A stretch of 64,000 nt of DNA from Aculops lycopersici (lineage: Eukaryota; Arthropoda; Arachnida; Trombidiformes; Eriophyidae): NCBI GenBank assembly GCA_015350385.1, contig WNKI01000001.1, positions 1,960,524 through 2,024,523 of the forward strand, in the 5' to 3' direction. The notes beneath the pieces were generated by a model. The model was not told the DNA's origin and ran no database searches. It saw only the letters and a list, made by a program, of their open reading frames with translations. The translations under genes were made by a program, and so were the position numbers. Below, one piece after another: positions 17,910 through 28,153 of the stretch. Position 1 is the stretch's first letter. The number at the start of each line of letters is the position of its first letter.

Positions 17910-20744
17910 ATGTTCAATCGTTTTAAGAACAATGGAAACAATCACAGAGATTACCAAAACCAGAACCAACACCAGCAACAGTCACAACAACATGGATATC
18001 AGAGAAAATTCAAGGTAAGGTCGACGGGATTGGCTAATGGTGCCGGCAGTAAGAGCAGCAACCAAATCAGTCAGGAGGATTTGCTTAGTAATGAACTTCG
18101 AGGCTCCATCAAGCGAATGGTTATTAATATATCAAAATCTTTCATTGTTGAATGGTACACGAGTATAAGTCCAACAAATCACGACTTTGTCGAGTATTGC
18201 GAGCGTCTAATTGAGGATGCTCTCACAAAACTAGCCGAGTTGAGTGTGGAGAAGTTGGACAAGTACAAGATTGGTCAGCTGGTTGTTAGCCTATTACATG
18301 ATCATATCATCCACGAGAATGTCACTGAGAAAATTTTATCCATTGAGCAACAAATTGATAACTATGAGTATGATATTTGTCACAATAGTGTGGTCCGTTT
18401 ATTTGGACTTATTTGCACAGATACTACCAAAAACTTACAAGATCTTTCGGCAAAGTTCAACAACAACCAAAGCCAGCAACAACCTGACGATAGAACAACC
18501 TCTGCTTTATATACCTTGGTGGTTGCAATGCTAACCAAGTCGGTGTTTATGCCGATTGTTGATCAAATATCGAATACAAAATGGTTATATGCCGTAATCA
18601 TTAGGTTGTGCAAGGAGGAAGATCTAGAGGAGAGGGCAGAAAGGCGGCGGCAATTGATGAATAGTAATAGTCACAATAATAACAATGAAATTCCCTCGAC
18701 ATCGAGCCACCCACCAATCATAGTGACTAGTGCACGTGGCAATAGATCTTTGGATTTGGAGGAGGCTCAAGCGTCATCGTCCTCTGCGTCGACGGCGACA
18801 GTAAACGATATCAACTTGGATAATCCAAATTGTGATAGCATGAGGAAACCATTAGATAATATAGAGATATATGCAACTGAAGAGGTCAAGAGCAATAAGT
18901 CGTGTTACGTTTTATATTGTATTAGATACGAAGGACTCTGTCCAACGCACCCATCGTCGTCGTCGTCACAACAAGATGTTCCAATAATTGACAAGAGGGT
19001 ACTCAATGTTACACATAGAAGAGTTTACTCTAATATAACATCATCAGCAATCAATGAGCAACAAGCGAGTACTTCCACTGCAATACCAACTACTTCAAAT
19101 TTATATAATCAGACCAACCATCGCCATTTACATTCCGATTCGATATCGCAAATATCAACAAACCACCCAACAACAACCCACAGTAACTTGAAATATTCCC
19201 GAAGAACCATGACTGTTAAGAGGAGGTTCAGAGAGTTTGTCATACTACAATTGCGTTTGGAGGAGAATCCTCGTATTAGGCCTTATATGAAAAATATACC
19301 AAAACCGACAAAACTCAAAGCGGCAACTCAAAGTTTCTTCTCGGGCATCACCAATATTAAATTGGATCAATCAACTATCAAGCTACGCAAGCGATTTCTT
19401 GAAAGATTTCTATTAGCCTTGAACAGCTCACCACTTATAGCAAATAGTTATGAGTTTAAGGAGTTTTTCTCCTACAGTGCACCACTGGACCATCATCGAG
19501 ACCCCTCGACTTCTTCAGCAGCCAGTTCAAATATATCAAAATCGAAACTAAAATCTCTAAATCTGGTGGACAGTTTGAGGAACGCTCTGAGTGTCCTAAA
19601 ATCCTCATTGCCCGAATTGAAAAAGTCAAATGAAGATTTAACCTCAAGTCCTGAGGCTTGGCAACCTACCACGAACCCACTATCGAATCGCCACCGTCAC
19701 TCGCAAGCTAGTGCCATAAACCCTAATGCTCAACAGATGCAAACTATAACGAGTCAGCCAAAAATTGGATCAAATCAATTCCTTGGAAAAGGTGGTGGTG
19801 GTTGTGTTGGCGGTGATAGCAACAAGTTATTATCGGTGCCTGGAGCGGATAGATCAAGTCGACTGAAGTCCGCCAGCTTGGATAGACGGCATAACTATTT
19901 GCACGTTTCAAATAGTATGCAAACATTTGGCTTGGACTCGCGTGGTGGTTCCTTGAGGCCGAGAAATAGTGCACCTGAGTCAATTGCAACAACAACAACA
20001 AAAACAAACTCCGCCTCCTCGTATGGTCTAAATCGGACATCATCCTCAAGTTCACAAACTAGATCCAATACAGACGGCGATTTTAGCTCGCCATCTAGTA
20101 GCATGGAATCTGTATATCATGATGCAACCGATGAACTGCTGGACAGCTCTGTTAAGGACATAGAGGATATTACTATACGCCAAAGGCGGAAACGCAACAG
20201 CAGCTGCGAGGATCCAATACAAATTTGTGATAACATCCCTATTGCCTCAAAGTTGATTGATGTGATGCACTACTCAATAAGCAAGGACCACACTAGTTGC
20301 TCAAGTTCAATGATAAATTGTATTGCACGTCGACTATTAGGCAAAATGATTGAAAGACACGCAATACGACTACTAGAAGCGGCGTTCACCATGGACACGG
20401 CAACTTTTTGTATAAACGGAATCACTAGCTCAATTTGGGACGAGTGCGACGATGACCAATTGTTGGATGTTGAGAACGCCACATTGGATGAGGCAGTTTT
20501 ACATTTAACCAAACTAATTGAGTCAAACTATGCAAACTACACGCTAGTTCCAAAGCAACTTGTAACATCCTATGTGGTTAGCAAACAAATTAGGTTTTAC
20601 TTGTCACAATTAGCTTCGCAAAAGCGAAACAAATTTGTTATATATTCATTCTTTGTGCATTTATTAGATGAGCTTGAACTGGGAACCACGGCCAAAAGCA
20701 ACAATAACCAAAATCAAGATCAAGAGCAATCGACATCAACTTGA
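17910..20744 (+). CDS. Sorting nexin with PXA, PX and Nexin_C domains (SNX19-like)
   Basis: The product is 944 residues. A Gln/Asn-rich N-terminus is followed by a PXA domain at about 58-245 (ISKSFIVEWYTSISPTNHDF, KIGQLVVSLLHDHIIH, LTKSVFMPIVDQISNTKWLY). A PX domain spans about 325-530, interrupted by a roughly 90-residue Ser/Thr/Asn insert (start KSCYVLYCIRYEG; later RRTMTVKRRFREFVILQLRL, IPKPTKL and LRKRFLERFLLALNSSPLI). A Nexin_C-type helical region lies at about 775-930 (ARRLLGKMIERHAIRLLEAA). No RGS domain is seen between PXA and PX, which favours SNX19 over SNX13/14/25. This class tethers ER and endosomal membranes through phosphoinositide and lipid binding. The usual N-terminal membrane segments are not present in this frame; an upstream exon could supply them. 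An AATAAA lies at 20751-20756, right after the stop. Confidence 0.82.
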   Translation: MFNRFKNNGNNHRDYQNQNQHQQQSQQHGYQRKFKVRSTGLANGAGSKSSNQISQEDLLSNELRGSIKRMVINISKSFIVEWYTSISPTNHDFVEYCERLIEDALTKLAELSVEKLDKYKIGQLVVSLLHDHIIHENVTEKILSIEQQIDNYEYDICHNSVVRLFGLICTDTTKNLQDLSAKFNNNQSQQQPDDRTTSALYTLVVAMLTKSVFMPIVDQISNTKWLYAVIIRLCKEEDLEERAERRRQLMNSNSHNNNNEIPSTSSHPPIIVTSARGNRSLDLEEAQASSSSASTATVNDINLDNPNCDSMRKPLDNIEIYATEEVKSNKSCYVLYCIRYEGLCPTHPSSSSSQQDVPIIDKRVLNVTHRRVYSNITSSAINEQQASTSTAIPTTSNLYNQTNHRHLHSDSISQISTNHPTTTHSNLKYSRRTMTVKRRFREFVILQLRLEENPRIRPYMKNIPKPTKLKAATQSFFSGITNIKLDQSTIKLRKRFLERFLLALNSSPLIANSYEFKEFFSYSAPLDHHRDPSTSSAASSNISKSKLKSLNLVDSLRNALSVLKSSLPELKKSNEDLTSSPEAWQPTTNPLSNRHRHSQASAINPNAQQMQTITSQPKIGSNQFLGKGGGGCVGGDSNKLLSVPGADRSSRLKSASLDRRHNYLHVSNSMQTFGLDSRGGSLRPRNSAPESIATTTTKTNSASSYGLNRTSSSSSQTRSNTDGDFSSPSSSMESVYHDATDELLDSSVKDIEDITIRQRRKRNSSCEDPIQICDNIPIASKLIDVMHYSISKDHTSCSSSMINCIARRLLGKMIERHAIRLLEAAFTMDTATFCINGITSSIWDECDDDQLLDVENATLDEAVLHLTKLIESNYANYTLVPKQLVTSYVVSKQIRFYLSQLASQKRNKFVIYSFFVHLLDELELGTTAKSNNNQNQDQEQSTST

Positions 20745-20891
20745 GTAGGCAATAAATGAACGAGTCATGAATGTGGTCCTATTCTAATACACAGATAGAC
20801 CACATGCAAATTTAGTTGATTCACGTGACATCGTTAAGTTTTATTAGATCTCATTGAGCCAAGAGAAGAGTTTTTTAATTAATAACTCAGA
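20745..20891. terminator. Tail-to-tail 3' ends of the sorting nexin (+) and GPCR (-)
   Basis: Only 147 bp separate the two stops. A plus-strand AATAAA lies at 20751-20756 and a minus-strand AATAAA at 20845-20840. The transcripts would therefore end within or slightly past each other's 3' UTR. Confidence 0.7.
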
Positions 20892-23800
20892 TCACTTTTT
20901 TACATCCGTCGGCTGCCAGCTACCAAAGTTACACTTGAGCACCCGATAGAATGCTCGCTTGAATTGAGCATTGGCCAGCGCGTAGCAGAAGGGATTTATG
21001 GGCGAGTTTGTGTAACAAAGGAAGTAGGTGAAGTAGAACAGGTGGGTGTTGACGCACCCGTCAGGATTTGTGCAGAAACCGGCCACCAAGGCCAAGATGT
21101 GATAAGGAGTCCAGCACAAGACAAATGCGCCTAGGATAAAACTGATGGTCCTCAGTGCCTTTCTAGCTCTATTTTCCGACTTGGATGTGTGCCGCAATCC
21201 CTTGCCTCGGCGCCGCTTCGACACGATGCCACTTGTCCTAACCAATGGACTCACCACCCAACTCGCGATGGCTGCACTATTTCTATGCCCAACGCCATGA
21301 CCTGTTGCATCCGTGGATCGTCTGTGCTCCTTGTGCTCGGGATCATTCTTGTCAACGCCGCCGCTGCTCTTCTGTGAGATAACTTCCGCCGTTTGGTCTC
21401 TTGAAAATAAGCGAAGTCTGCTTTTAGGTGTAAAATTTGCTGCTGCTGCCGCCTGATTGGCAGTCTTCAGGCCAACAGAGGCCAGCAGAGAGGTTACTCC
21501 AATTTTTTGCTCACTAATATCCGTGCTTGTCGCTGTGTCATTATTCTGACCGCCATCTATTTCCGTTGTCCTCCTGCGGCGACTGTTGCCGCGACTCAAG
21601 CTCAGCACTCCGCCGAGCCAGCTGCCTTGTTGAGTTTGTTGGTGCTGTTCCATCTTCGGCGCCTCTTCAGTTGCACCAGCATTGAGATTTCGCCCGACTT
21701 CCGGTTGCTCACTTCTCTCAATTGGTGCCCTGCAACTAGCTATAGTTGGCTCGCTTGGTCTATGATTGTTGTGTCTAATTGCAAGTTTCTCGCCGCGCAT
21801 TTCGCTAGTTTGCGACAACTTCCGGTATTCGGCTTCACCAATAGGAGCAAACGACTCTTCATTTGTGACCAAAACTGTCATTGACTTCGACTGCTGATTC
21901 GACGGCTTATCCCCAGTTGCTGGTCTATCTAAATTTCGCAAGCAAAATTTGTTTTGCAGCCCTCTTCTCGTCGAGTCCCTAGTCACACTTGCGCTTCTCG
22001 GTCGCCTCCCAATGCTAGCGCTCGGCGTTAGTTTATTATAATTGAGTGATTTTGTTTGGATATGATTGCAGTAGGTGAGATGTTTTACCGTTTGACTTGA
22101 GTGATGGTTGCGGCACGAGGAGCGAGGCGAAATTGGCAGTAGCTGCTTTTGCTGTGACTGCTGAGCCAATAGCTTGCTAATCTGATTCGGATTATTTTGG
22201 TTCTGGTAATGATCACAATATACATCGACAGTTTGATTTGAGCAAATGGAGCAGCAGCCGCAGTGCGATAGGCGCGAGTAGGAGCTCATTGAGAGCATGC
22301 TAGTCGCTAGCTCGTAGCCGCCCTGCGACGTGGGCGCCGTTCCGCAACCCGCGCCGCGCCCACCCCCGCCGCACCTGCCCGACGAGCTGAGAATGGAGTC
22401 GGAGAAGCTAATGGAACGACTTGATCTCAGTGACGAGGAGTAATTACTCAAGTGGTCACAGTTTCTTATTGAGAGGTAAAGGTTGCTATGTTCTAAGCGA
22501 ACGGTTGATTCGCAAGCCGACGAGTGTTTCCGGCTAGGCGCGTGGCAGCAGGTGCATTTGCACGGAGCTTGCTGTAGCTGCTGGTTGTTTTCGATACCAC
22601 CAATCGAATGGTTGCTAGTTGAATGGTTGGATCTAGCCAGGGGAACCAAATTGTTTCTTGAAGTATCCATCTGCTGGTCGCCACTTGATTTGGTCATCTT
22701 GATTTGCTGATGCGTCCACGGATGCCGACTCTCGGCTGCCGGTTTGTCTTCTAGAGAAGTGAGAGCTGCCGCGGCATCCAAATCGAGCTGGATACTTTTT
22801 CTCGCAGCCATAAACGATTCCAACGGAGGATCGGATTTCGTCGCAAACACCTGTTGCCTGTTCGAGTCATCCGGCGCCGACATTTGCTCCAGCTCGTTGC
22901 TGCTACTCTTAATATCCACCTGGTCCGCCGCGATGCTTGTGCTTAAATCTGTCGTTGGATTTGTCTTGAGATTTGCCTCACTTGAGCTTGAGTTTGTATT
23001 GAGCAACATGAAATCTCTAAGTTCGTTGCGAGTTATGATGGGAGCTCTAGGTATCAGCGGCAACTGAGGCCTTGGTCTGTGAAAATCCTGCCTAACACTC
23101 GTTGGATCATTTCTATTGGTTGGACTCGATCCCAAAGCGGTCCGGCTCGCCCCCGTGCTGTCAACCTCGGAGTTCCCGCCTCCCGACTTGGAGAAAAGGT
23201 TTATCCCGCGACCAACCACAGCGCGTCTCGCCCTCAAGCTCTTGTTTGCCTGGCGCTTCTGACGCAGTTGGCCAATCAGAGCCTTGGATTGCTGCTGCCG
23301 CTGCTCTTGCTGTTGCTTGCGCCTAACGATCTGGGATTCGCAGAAACTCGGTCGACTCGATGGATCTCTGCCCTCGGGAGCACTATCGTCGTCGGACTCA
23401 AAACTGGGCGAGCTCGATCTGGTGCTTCCGCTTTCCCGCTCGAACTCCTCCACGCAAAAGTCAGCGCCACTCAGATGCGAAGCCTCCAGGTCCAATGTGC
23501 GCGACTTCCGCTTCTGATGCTTGTGGTCTTGACCTCGACCACTTGTTGGATTTTTGTGATTCTTTAGAAGTGAGGATTTCGACCCATCTGAAGTTGTGGC
23601 CGCAACCAAATTGCGCTTGTATTGACTAAGACCTACTGGTAGAAACGAATGTGAATCGTTACTTGGATCTGTCTCACAGGCTCGCATACTTTGGTGTCTC
23701 ATGATGCGAACCGAGTTTCTGTGTTTCGAAATTCGCATAATATTTGACGGAAACTCCCCACCTTCAGCCCCTGTATCTCGTCCCATAATCTTGTCCCTAT

Positions 23801-26800
23801 CCTTTCCATTGATATTCTCCAGCTTCTCGCTCCTTGTTAACTCGCTACCATCGGTTGCACCAGCCCTAGCACTGGTGCCACCTGTTACCGAGGCACTTCC
23901 GGCGCCGCCAGTCTTATCGCTGCTCCCCCCGCTGCCGTCGTTGCCCGACGCCGAGGCGACGCAGCCGCCAATTCCCCCATGTCCCAGAGTGGGATCACTT
24001 CCGACTCCTCCGACTCCGGCGCCTCCACCACCGCTGCCCATGTACCTGGCAATCATTTCCGCCTGCTGCTGCTGCATTGCCACCATCACTTGCATTCGTT
24101 TCTGCTTATTCTCGGCCTTTTTTGCCAAATCCCTTGCCGTTTTGTAGATTCCGGCATACAAAACAAACATTATGGCCAACGTTGAGTAGAAGTAGAATAA
24201 AATCAACGATGTGCTAAACACTGGATTCTTTAAAAATTGGACGGCACACTCGTACTCCTTTAAATCTCGCTTGCCCGTTATCCAATCCCACGACATTATG
24301 GTGCCAAAGAAGATGACAAACGGAACTAACCAAGTGATAATAACCATAATTATAACCTTCCTCTTCGTTCGCCACTCCCTATACTTGGTTGGCGTTTTGA
24401 TGGAAAAGAATCTATCGACTGTGATCAAGAGAACGGTGTAAATGCTAATTAAACACAGAGTATGATCGGTGGCCAGCCAAATATCGCACCAAAATGGACC
24501 CAAAGTCCAGCGCCAACCCCGAAGAACGTAGATGGCAAAGAAGGGCATTGATACAATTCCAATAAATAAATCGCTCAACGCAAGGGAGCAGATCAAATAA
24601 TTACTTGGCTGTCTGATTGTCCTCTCATAGACAAAGGACATTAGGACTAGGATGTTTCCTAATACGGTTAGCACAACGCAAAGGCCAATCAGTATGGCAA
24701 TTGTAATGGTGGACCAACGAGAAAAGGGAGTTCCGGTTTCGGGATCCAACTCTAATCCCGTAATACTATCAATTGTGGCTCCGCTGATTGGATCAATAGA
24801 GGTCAAGTAATCGAAGGGCGCCGAGGTAGAGTTTAAATAGTTTGTCGCTGCAATTTCCAACTGTTCCATCCTTTCTTCACTTGAACTTTGACTTTCACTT
24901 CGACCTTGAGTTAAATGGACGATCGATGATGAGGAATCTTGTTGCATATATTGCTCACTTTGAAACAGGTGGTTTGGTGGTGGTTGTTGTAAGTTGATTT
25001 TGATTTCAGGCGACTCTTGACTCATTGTTGATGGCTGATCATCTGCAACCATCTTGAGCATTTCACCTCTTTCCTCGCTCTCCTTTGTTTCTTTCAGCTT
25101 CCGGTTTGCTCTTCGAGCCTTCTCCTGAGCATCCAAAAAACCAACTGGATCACTCCTCACTTCCGGCGGTAGTTCAGTCTGCACTCTCCCACTTCCGGCG
25201 GGCAACGACTCGATTGGCCCACTAGTTTGGCTCCAAAACTCAACTGCCTTCTGGCTTGCATCAGCGCCGACACCAAAACTTCTAGAAAACGACTGCGGTG
25301 ACGACGACGACGAATAGGCGTCGAGCCCTGATAGCAACGTCGACGACAGCCCAGCTTCCTGTTTATCATTCACTGCATCAAATTTGTCGTAGCCATCGTT
25401 GATGTCAGTGTCTTCAAGAATTAGAGACTCAATGTCCTTGTCTAAAGCCTGTTTGTAGGAAAACATGTTAACATTGCCATCTTTGTTGTCGTTGTTATCG
25501 CTATAGACTCTGTAGCTTGCCGTTCGCTTGTTATCAATGCCTCTAGCGTCTTCCGGTTGATGGTTAGTAGTTGGGCCGCTACTCTTTTCCCCTCCCTCTA
25601 CCATCCACCGGCGAGACCAAGAGGAAACCTTCGACTTATCTGGCGCCTTCTCTTGTTGCTGGCCTCCCTCTAAACTCGAGTCTCGAGCTCCAAGTTCAAC
25701 GGGGCGAAAATTGAGCCAATAAGGTTCGTTTGATTTGCTTATCACATCATCCAATCGTCTTAGCTGCTCTCTCTGCCTCTTGCTTACTAGTCGCTGGCTC
25801 GACTCCTTGCCACCAGATTGCTGTTCCATCGGGAGTATTAATCCCGAATCAGCCGCGCCGGCGGCAGCGGCGGCGACCAACTTTGGTGGCTGCTCATGGT
25901 GTGGTCGTTGTGTCACCGGATTCACCTGACAACTCGCGTCATCGTCTCCGAGTGTCGAGCGGCCCGAGGAACCACTCGGCCACCAAGCGGCGAGTGCAAG
26001 GCGACCGATGCTCGCATTTCCTCGCTCAGATTCGGATCCAACAAGACTGTTCTCGTGTTTCGGGGGCCAATTTAAACTACGTTTCAATGGTAGTGGCAGT
26101 GGTGGTTGCCTTTTTTCAACTTGAATCGGTCGATGCAGATTTAAGCTCTTCTCATAACTATCATAGCCCATGGTCGTCATCATGGCTTCCACTTCTGCGA
26201 CTCCATGCTTTGCAATCGGCGCTGTCGCTTGACCTACCTCAACCTGGCCGTCGTAGTTGTAGTCTGAGTTGAGGATTACACCTTGCTCACTTTTCCGCCC
26301 TCTATGCCTCGCACCATCGCGATCAACACCGAAACCAACGGCAGAAGCTTCAGAAGAAAGCTGCTTTCTATCTCGCGGTATCTCGGTGACAAATAACAGT
26401 TCCCGCTTGCGCTTGCTCATTTCAATCGCCCTAGGTGAAGGGAGGCCAATGGCTCGATGCGATGCCAGCGACGGCGACGGCAACGAAAGGGACGACCAAT
26501 GTGATATTGACGGACTTGTACTTTCCGCTCGCCGGAATGCAATTTGATTCCCATTCCATTGGCCTTCTCGCCGCAATCGCTCAGTTGTCGCGGTGGTCGT
26601 TTTGGTCCCCGATGGTCGCAGTGTCAATTTTGACGCCCCTGTCGCTCGGCCGCCCCTTACATAACCATTGCTGCCAATTCGATTGTCGTGCCTCTCCCTC
26701 AATTCCATCCCGTGTACCAGTCTTTGGTTCCTTTGGTACCGCCGTGAACGTTGGCCGCTGCGCTCAACTCTAGATGCCGGTAACCATAGACTACCGGCGC

Positions 26801-27461
26801 TTCCGCTTGAGCCGTCTAAATTTCTCAGTCTCGCCACATTCGCCTCTTTTTTGCCGGCTCCCATTTCGATTGGAGACAACACAATTGGGTCAGTCGCCGA
26901 GTTTATTGTTGTGCCATAAGCGAGTTCACCGTAAGCATTTCGATCAAGAATCGCAGGTGAGCGAATGGCTGAGGAGCGCCGGCCAACCACTTGTTCGTTG
27001 GCCGCATAACCTGTCGAGCCATGGACATGGTGGTTGGAGCAGTAGCTGAAGAAAGTGAGCATCATCAGTAAAGTGGAGGTAATGATTGTTTCTGTTGTTG
27101 CTGTTTTTGTCTTTGTCTTTGTTTTTGTTTTTGTTTTTGTTCTTGTTGTTTTTGCTTTTGCTTTTGTTACTGAAAGGGTTTCGGTTCTTCTATTATGATT
27201 ATTAATATTAGATATTTGAGGTGTCGATTCGGTGAGGTATCTCGACGGTTGCCCTTGCACCTCCACTAATGGCAATAGCGAGAAGGAGAAGGAGGATATT
27301 TCAGTTGCTAAATGGACGAGTCTATTTTTGATGCTCCCTCTGGAAGTTGTAATCTCGCCAGCAACGAGATCGCAACAAAAACCACCTGTTTCCTGCGAAT
27401 CATCTCGGTTTCGTTTGAGTCGTCGCCTTCGTCTTTGCCTGAATTTTGTGTGAGCCATCAT
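20892..27461 (-). CDS. Very large muscarinic acetylcholine receptor-like GPCR (C-type-like)
   Basis: From ATG 27461 the single frame encodes about 2189 residues. Seven membrane segments are present: TM1 (AILIGLCVVLTVLGNILVLM) at about residue 920; TM3 ending in DRF (CLISIYTVLLITVDRFFS); TM5 (STLAIMFVLYAGIYKTA); TM6 (FILGAFVLCWTPYHILALV) near residue 2100; and TM7 with NSPINPFCYALANAQFKRAF. Asp3.32 is kept in WLATDH. The TM2-TM5 sequence resembles arthropod C-type muscarinic receptors. The roughly 920-residue N-terminus and roughly 970-residue third intracellular loop are low-complexity and far longer than in the family (typically 20-70 and 150-300). A hydrophobic run near residues 127-150 (TLLMMLTFFSYCSNHHVHG) could be an internal signal peptide, so the real start may be later. 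The ligand needs testing. A minus-strand AATAAA lies at 20845-20840. Confidence 0.85.
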   Translation of the reverse strand: MMAHTKFRQRRRRRLKRNRDDSQETGGFCCDLVAGEITTSRGSIKNRLVHLATEISSFSFSLLPLVEVQGQPSRYLTESTPQISNINNHNRRTETLSVTKAKAKTTRTKTKTKTKTKTKTATTETIITSTLLMMLTFFSYCSNHHVHGSTGYAANEQVVGRRSSAIRSPAILDRNAYGELAYGTTINSATDPIVLSPIEMGAGKKEANVARLRNLDGSSGSAGSLWLPASRVERSGQRSRRYQRNQRLVHGMELRERHDNRIGSNGYVRGGRATGASKLTLRPSGTKTTTATTERLRREGQWNGNQIAFRRAESTSPSISHWSSLSLPSPSLASHRAIGLPSPRAIEMSKRKRELLFVTEIPRDRKQLSSEASAVGFGVDRDGARHRGRKSEQGVILNSDYNYDGQVEVGQATAPIAKHGVAEVEAMMTTMGYDSYEKSLNLHRPIQVEKRQPPLPLPLKRSLNWPPKHENSLVGSESERGNASIGRLALAAWWPSGSSGRSTLGDDDASCQVNPVTQRPHHEQPPKLVAAAAAGAADSGLILPMEQQSGGKESSQRLVSKRQREQLRRLDDVISKSNEPYWLNFRPVELGARDSSLEGGQQQEKAPDKSKVSSWSRRWMVEGGEKSSGPTTNHQPEDARGIDNKRTASYRVYSDNNDNKDGNVNMFSYKQALDKDIESLILEDTDINDGYDKFDAVNDKQEAGLSSTLLSGLDAYSSSSSPQSFSRSFGVGADASQKAVEFWSQTSGPIESLPAGSGRVQTELPPEVRSDPVGFLDAQEKARRANRKLKETKESEERGEMLKMVADDQPSTMSQESPEIKINLQQPPPNHLFQSEQYMQQDSSSSIVHLTQGRSESQSSSEERMEQLEIAATNYLNSTSAPFDYLTSIDPISGATIDSITGLELDPETGTPFSRWSTITIAILIGLCVVLTVLGNILVLMSFVYERTIRQPSNYLICSLALSDLFIGIVSMPFFAIYVLRGWRWTLGPFWCDIWLATDHTLCLISIYTVLLITVDRFFSIKTPTKYREWRTKRKVIIMVIITWLVPFVIFFGTIMSWDWITGKRDLKEYECAVQFLKNPVFSTSLILFYFYSTLAIMFVLYAGIYKTARDLAKKAENKQKRMQVMVAMQQQQAEMIARYMGSGGGGAGVGGVGSDPTLGHGGIGGCVASASGNDGSGGSSDKTGGAGSASVTGGTSARAGATDGSELTRSEKLENINGKDRDKIMGRDTGAEGGEFPSNIMRISKHRNSVRIMRHQSMRACETDPSNDSHSFLPVGLSQYKRNLVAATTSDGSKSSLLKNHKNPTSGRGQDHKHQKRKSRTLDLEASHLSGADFCVEEFERESGSTRSSSPSFESDDDSAPEGRDPSSRPSFCESQIVRRKQQQEQRQQQSKALIGQLRQKRQANKSLRARRAVVGRGINLFSKSGGGNSEVDSTGASRTALGSSPTNRNDPTSVRQDFHRPRPQLPLIPRAPIITRNELRDFMLLNTNSSSSEANLKTNPTTDLSTSIAADQVDIKSSSNELEQMSAPDDSNRQQVFATKSDPPLESFMAARKSIQLDLDAAAALTSLEDKPAAESRHPWTHQQIKMTKSSGDQQMDTSRNNLVPLARSNHSTSNHSIGGIENNQQLQQAPCKCTCCHAPSRKHSSACESTVRLEHSNLYLSIRNCDHLSNYSSSLRSSRSISFSDSILSSSGRCGGGGRGAGCGTAPTSQGGYELATSMLSMSSYSRLSHCGCCSICSNQTVDVYCDHYQNQNNPNQISKLLAQQSQQKQLLPISPRSSCRNHHSSQTVKHLTYCNHIQTKSLNYNKLTPSASIGRRPRSASVTRDSTRRGLQNKFCLRNLDRPATGDKPSNQQSKSMTVLVTNEESFAPIGEAEYRKLSQTSEMRGEKLAIRHNNHRPSEPTIASCRAPIERSEQPEVGRNLNAGATEEAPKMEQHQQTQQGSWLGGVLSLSRGNSRRRRTTEIDGGQNNDTATSTDISEQKIGVTSLLASVGLKTANQAAAAANFTPKSRLRLFSRDQTAEVISQKSSGGVDKNDPEHKEHRRSTDATGHGVGHRNSAAIASWVVSPLVRTSGIVSKRRRGKGLRHTSKSENRARKALRTISFILGAFVLCWTPYHILALVAGFCTNPDGCVNTHLFYFTYFLCYTNSPINPFCYALANAQFKRAFYRVLKCNFGSWQPTDVKK

Positions 27462-28153
27462 AAGGTTTCTTGTTTCCGTGTAACTATTTCCTCGAATCAG
27501 TCCTTCACTCCTTTCCACGAGTCAAGTTTAGAAGGCACAAATTGGTGACATCAATTATAATTAAAATCTGTTATCTATTGAATGTTACACGGTCAATTCA
27601 ATGCACAAATCACTTCAGACTTTGAATAGAAACTTGACAATCTCCTTTGCATTTAATCTGGTTGAAATGTTTGGATTTGAATGTAGAATTCAGTTAGTTA
27701 TCATCGTCTTTAGTTTAGTCTAAGACATCGACACAGTTTACACGAACAGGTAGTTGCTCGGTTGGTCTTGGGATTTTGTTCGCGACGATTCATCTAGGTC
27801 ACATTTTTGCGATAATATTTCTCGGCCTCGTTTCCCCATCGAGCAAAATCCACTTGAACAAAAAGGAGATTCCAGGAAATCAAGTGGCTAGAAACAAACG
27901 GGAAATTAGTCCTGCTCTTTGTATCTTGAAAGGCGGAGACTCTAGAGGGAAAATTTTGATGTGAGAAACAGGAGAAGACCGCCACTAGAGGCAGCAATTC
28001 AATTAACACGCAATTTGCCAGGGGCTTCGACTTTGTTTCCGTTTAGGTTACATTCTTCGGTTATTTTGTAGGCTATCCGTTTGGTTGTGATAAGCCACTA
28101 AAACGGAATCTCTCCAACAAAGTGGTTGCATTCCTCCCGGCAGAAACTCGATT

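Noticed and set aside
20892..27461. Many plus-strand open frames opposite the GPCR gene (for example 23701-24147 and 25730-26272)
   Set aside because: Shadows of the biased coding sequence on the opposite strand.
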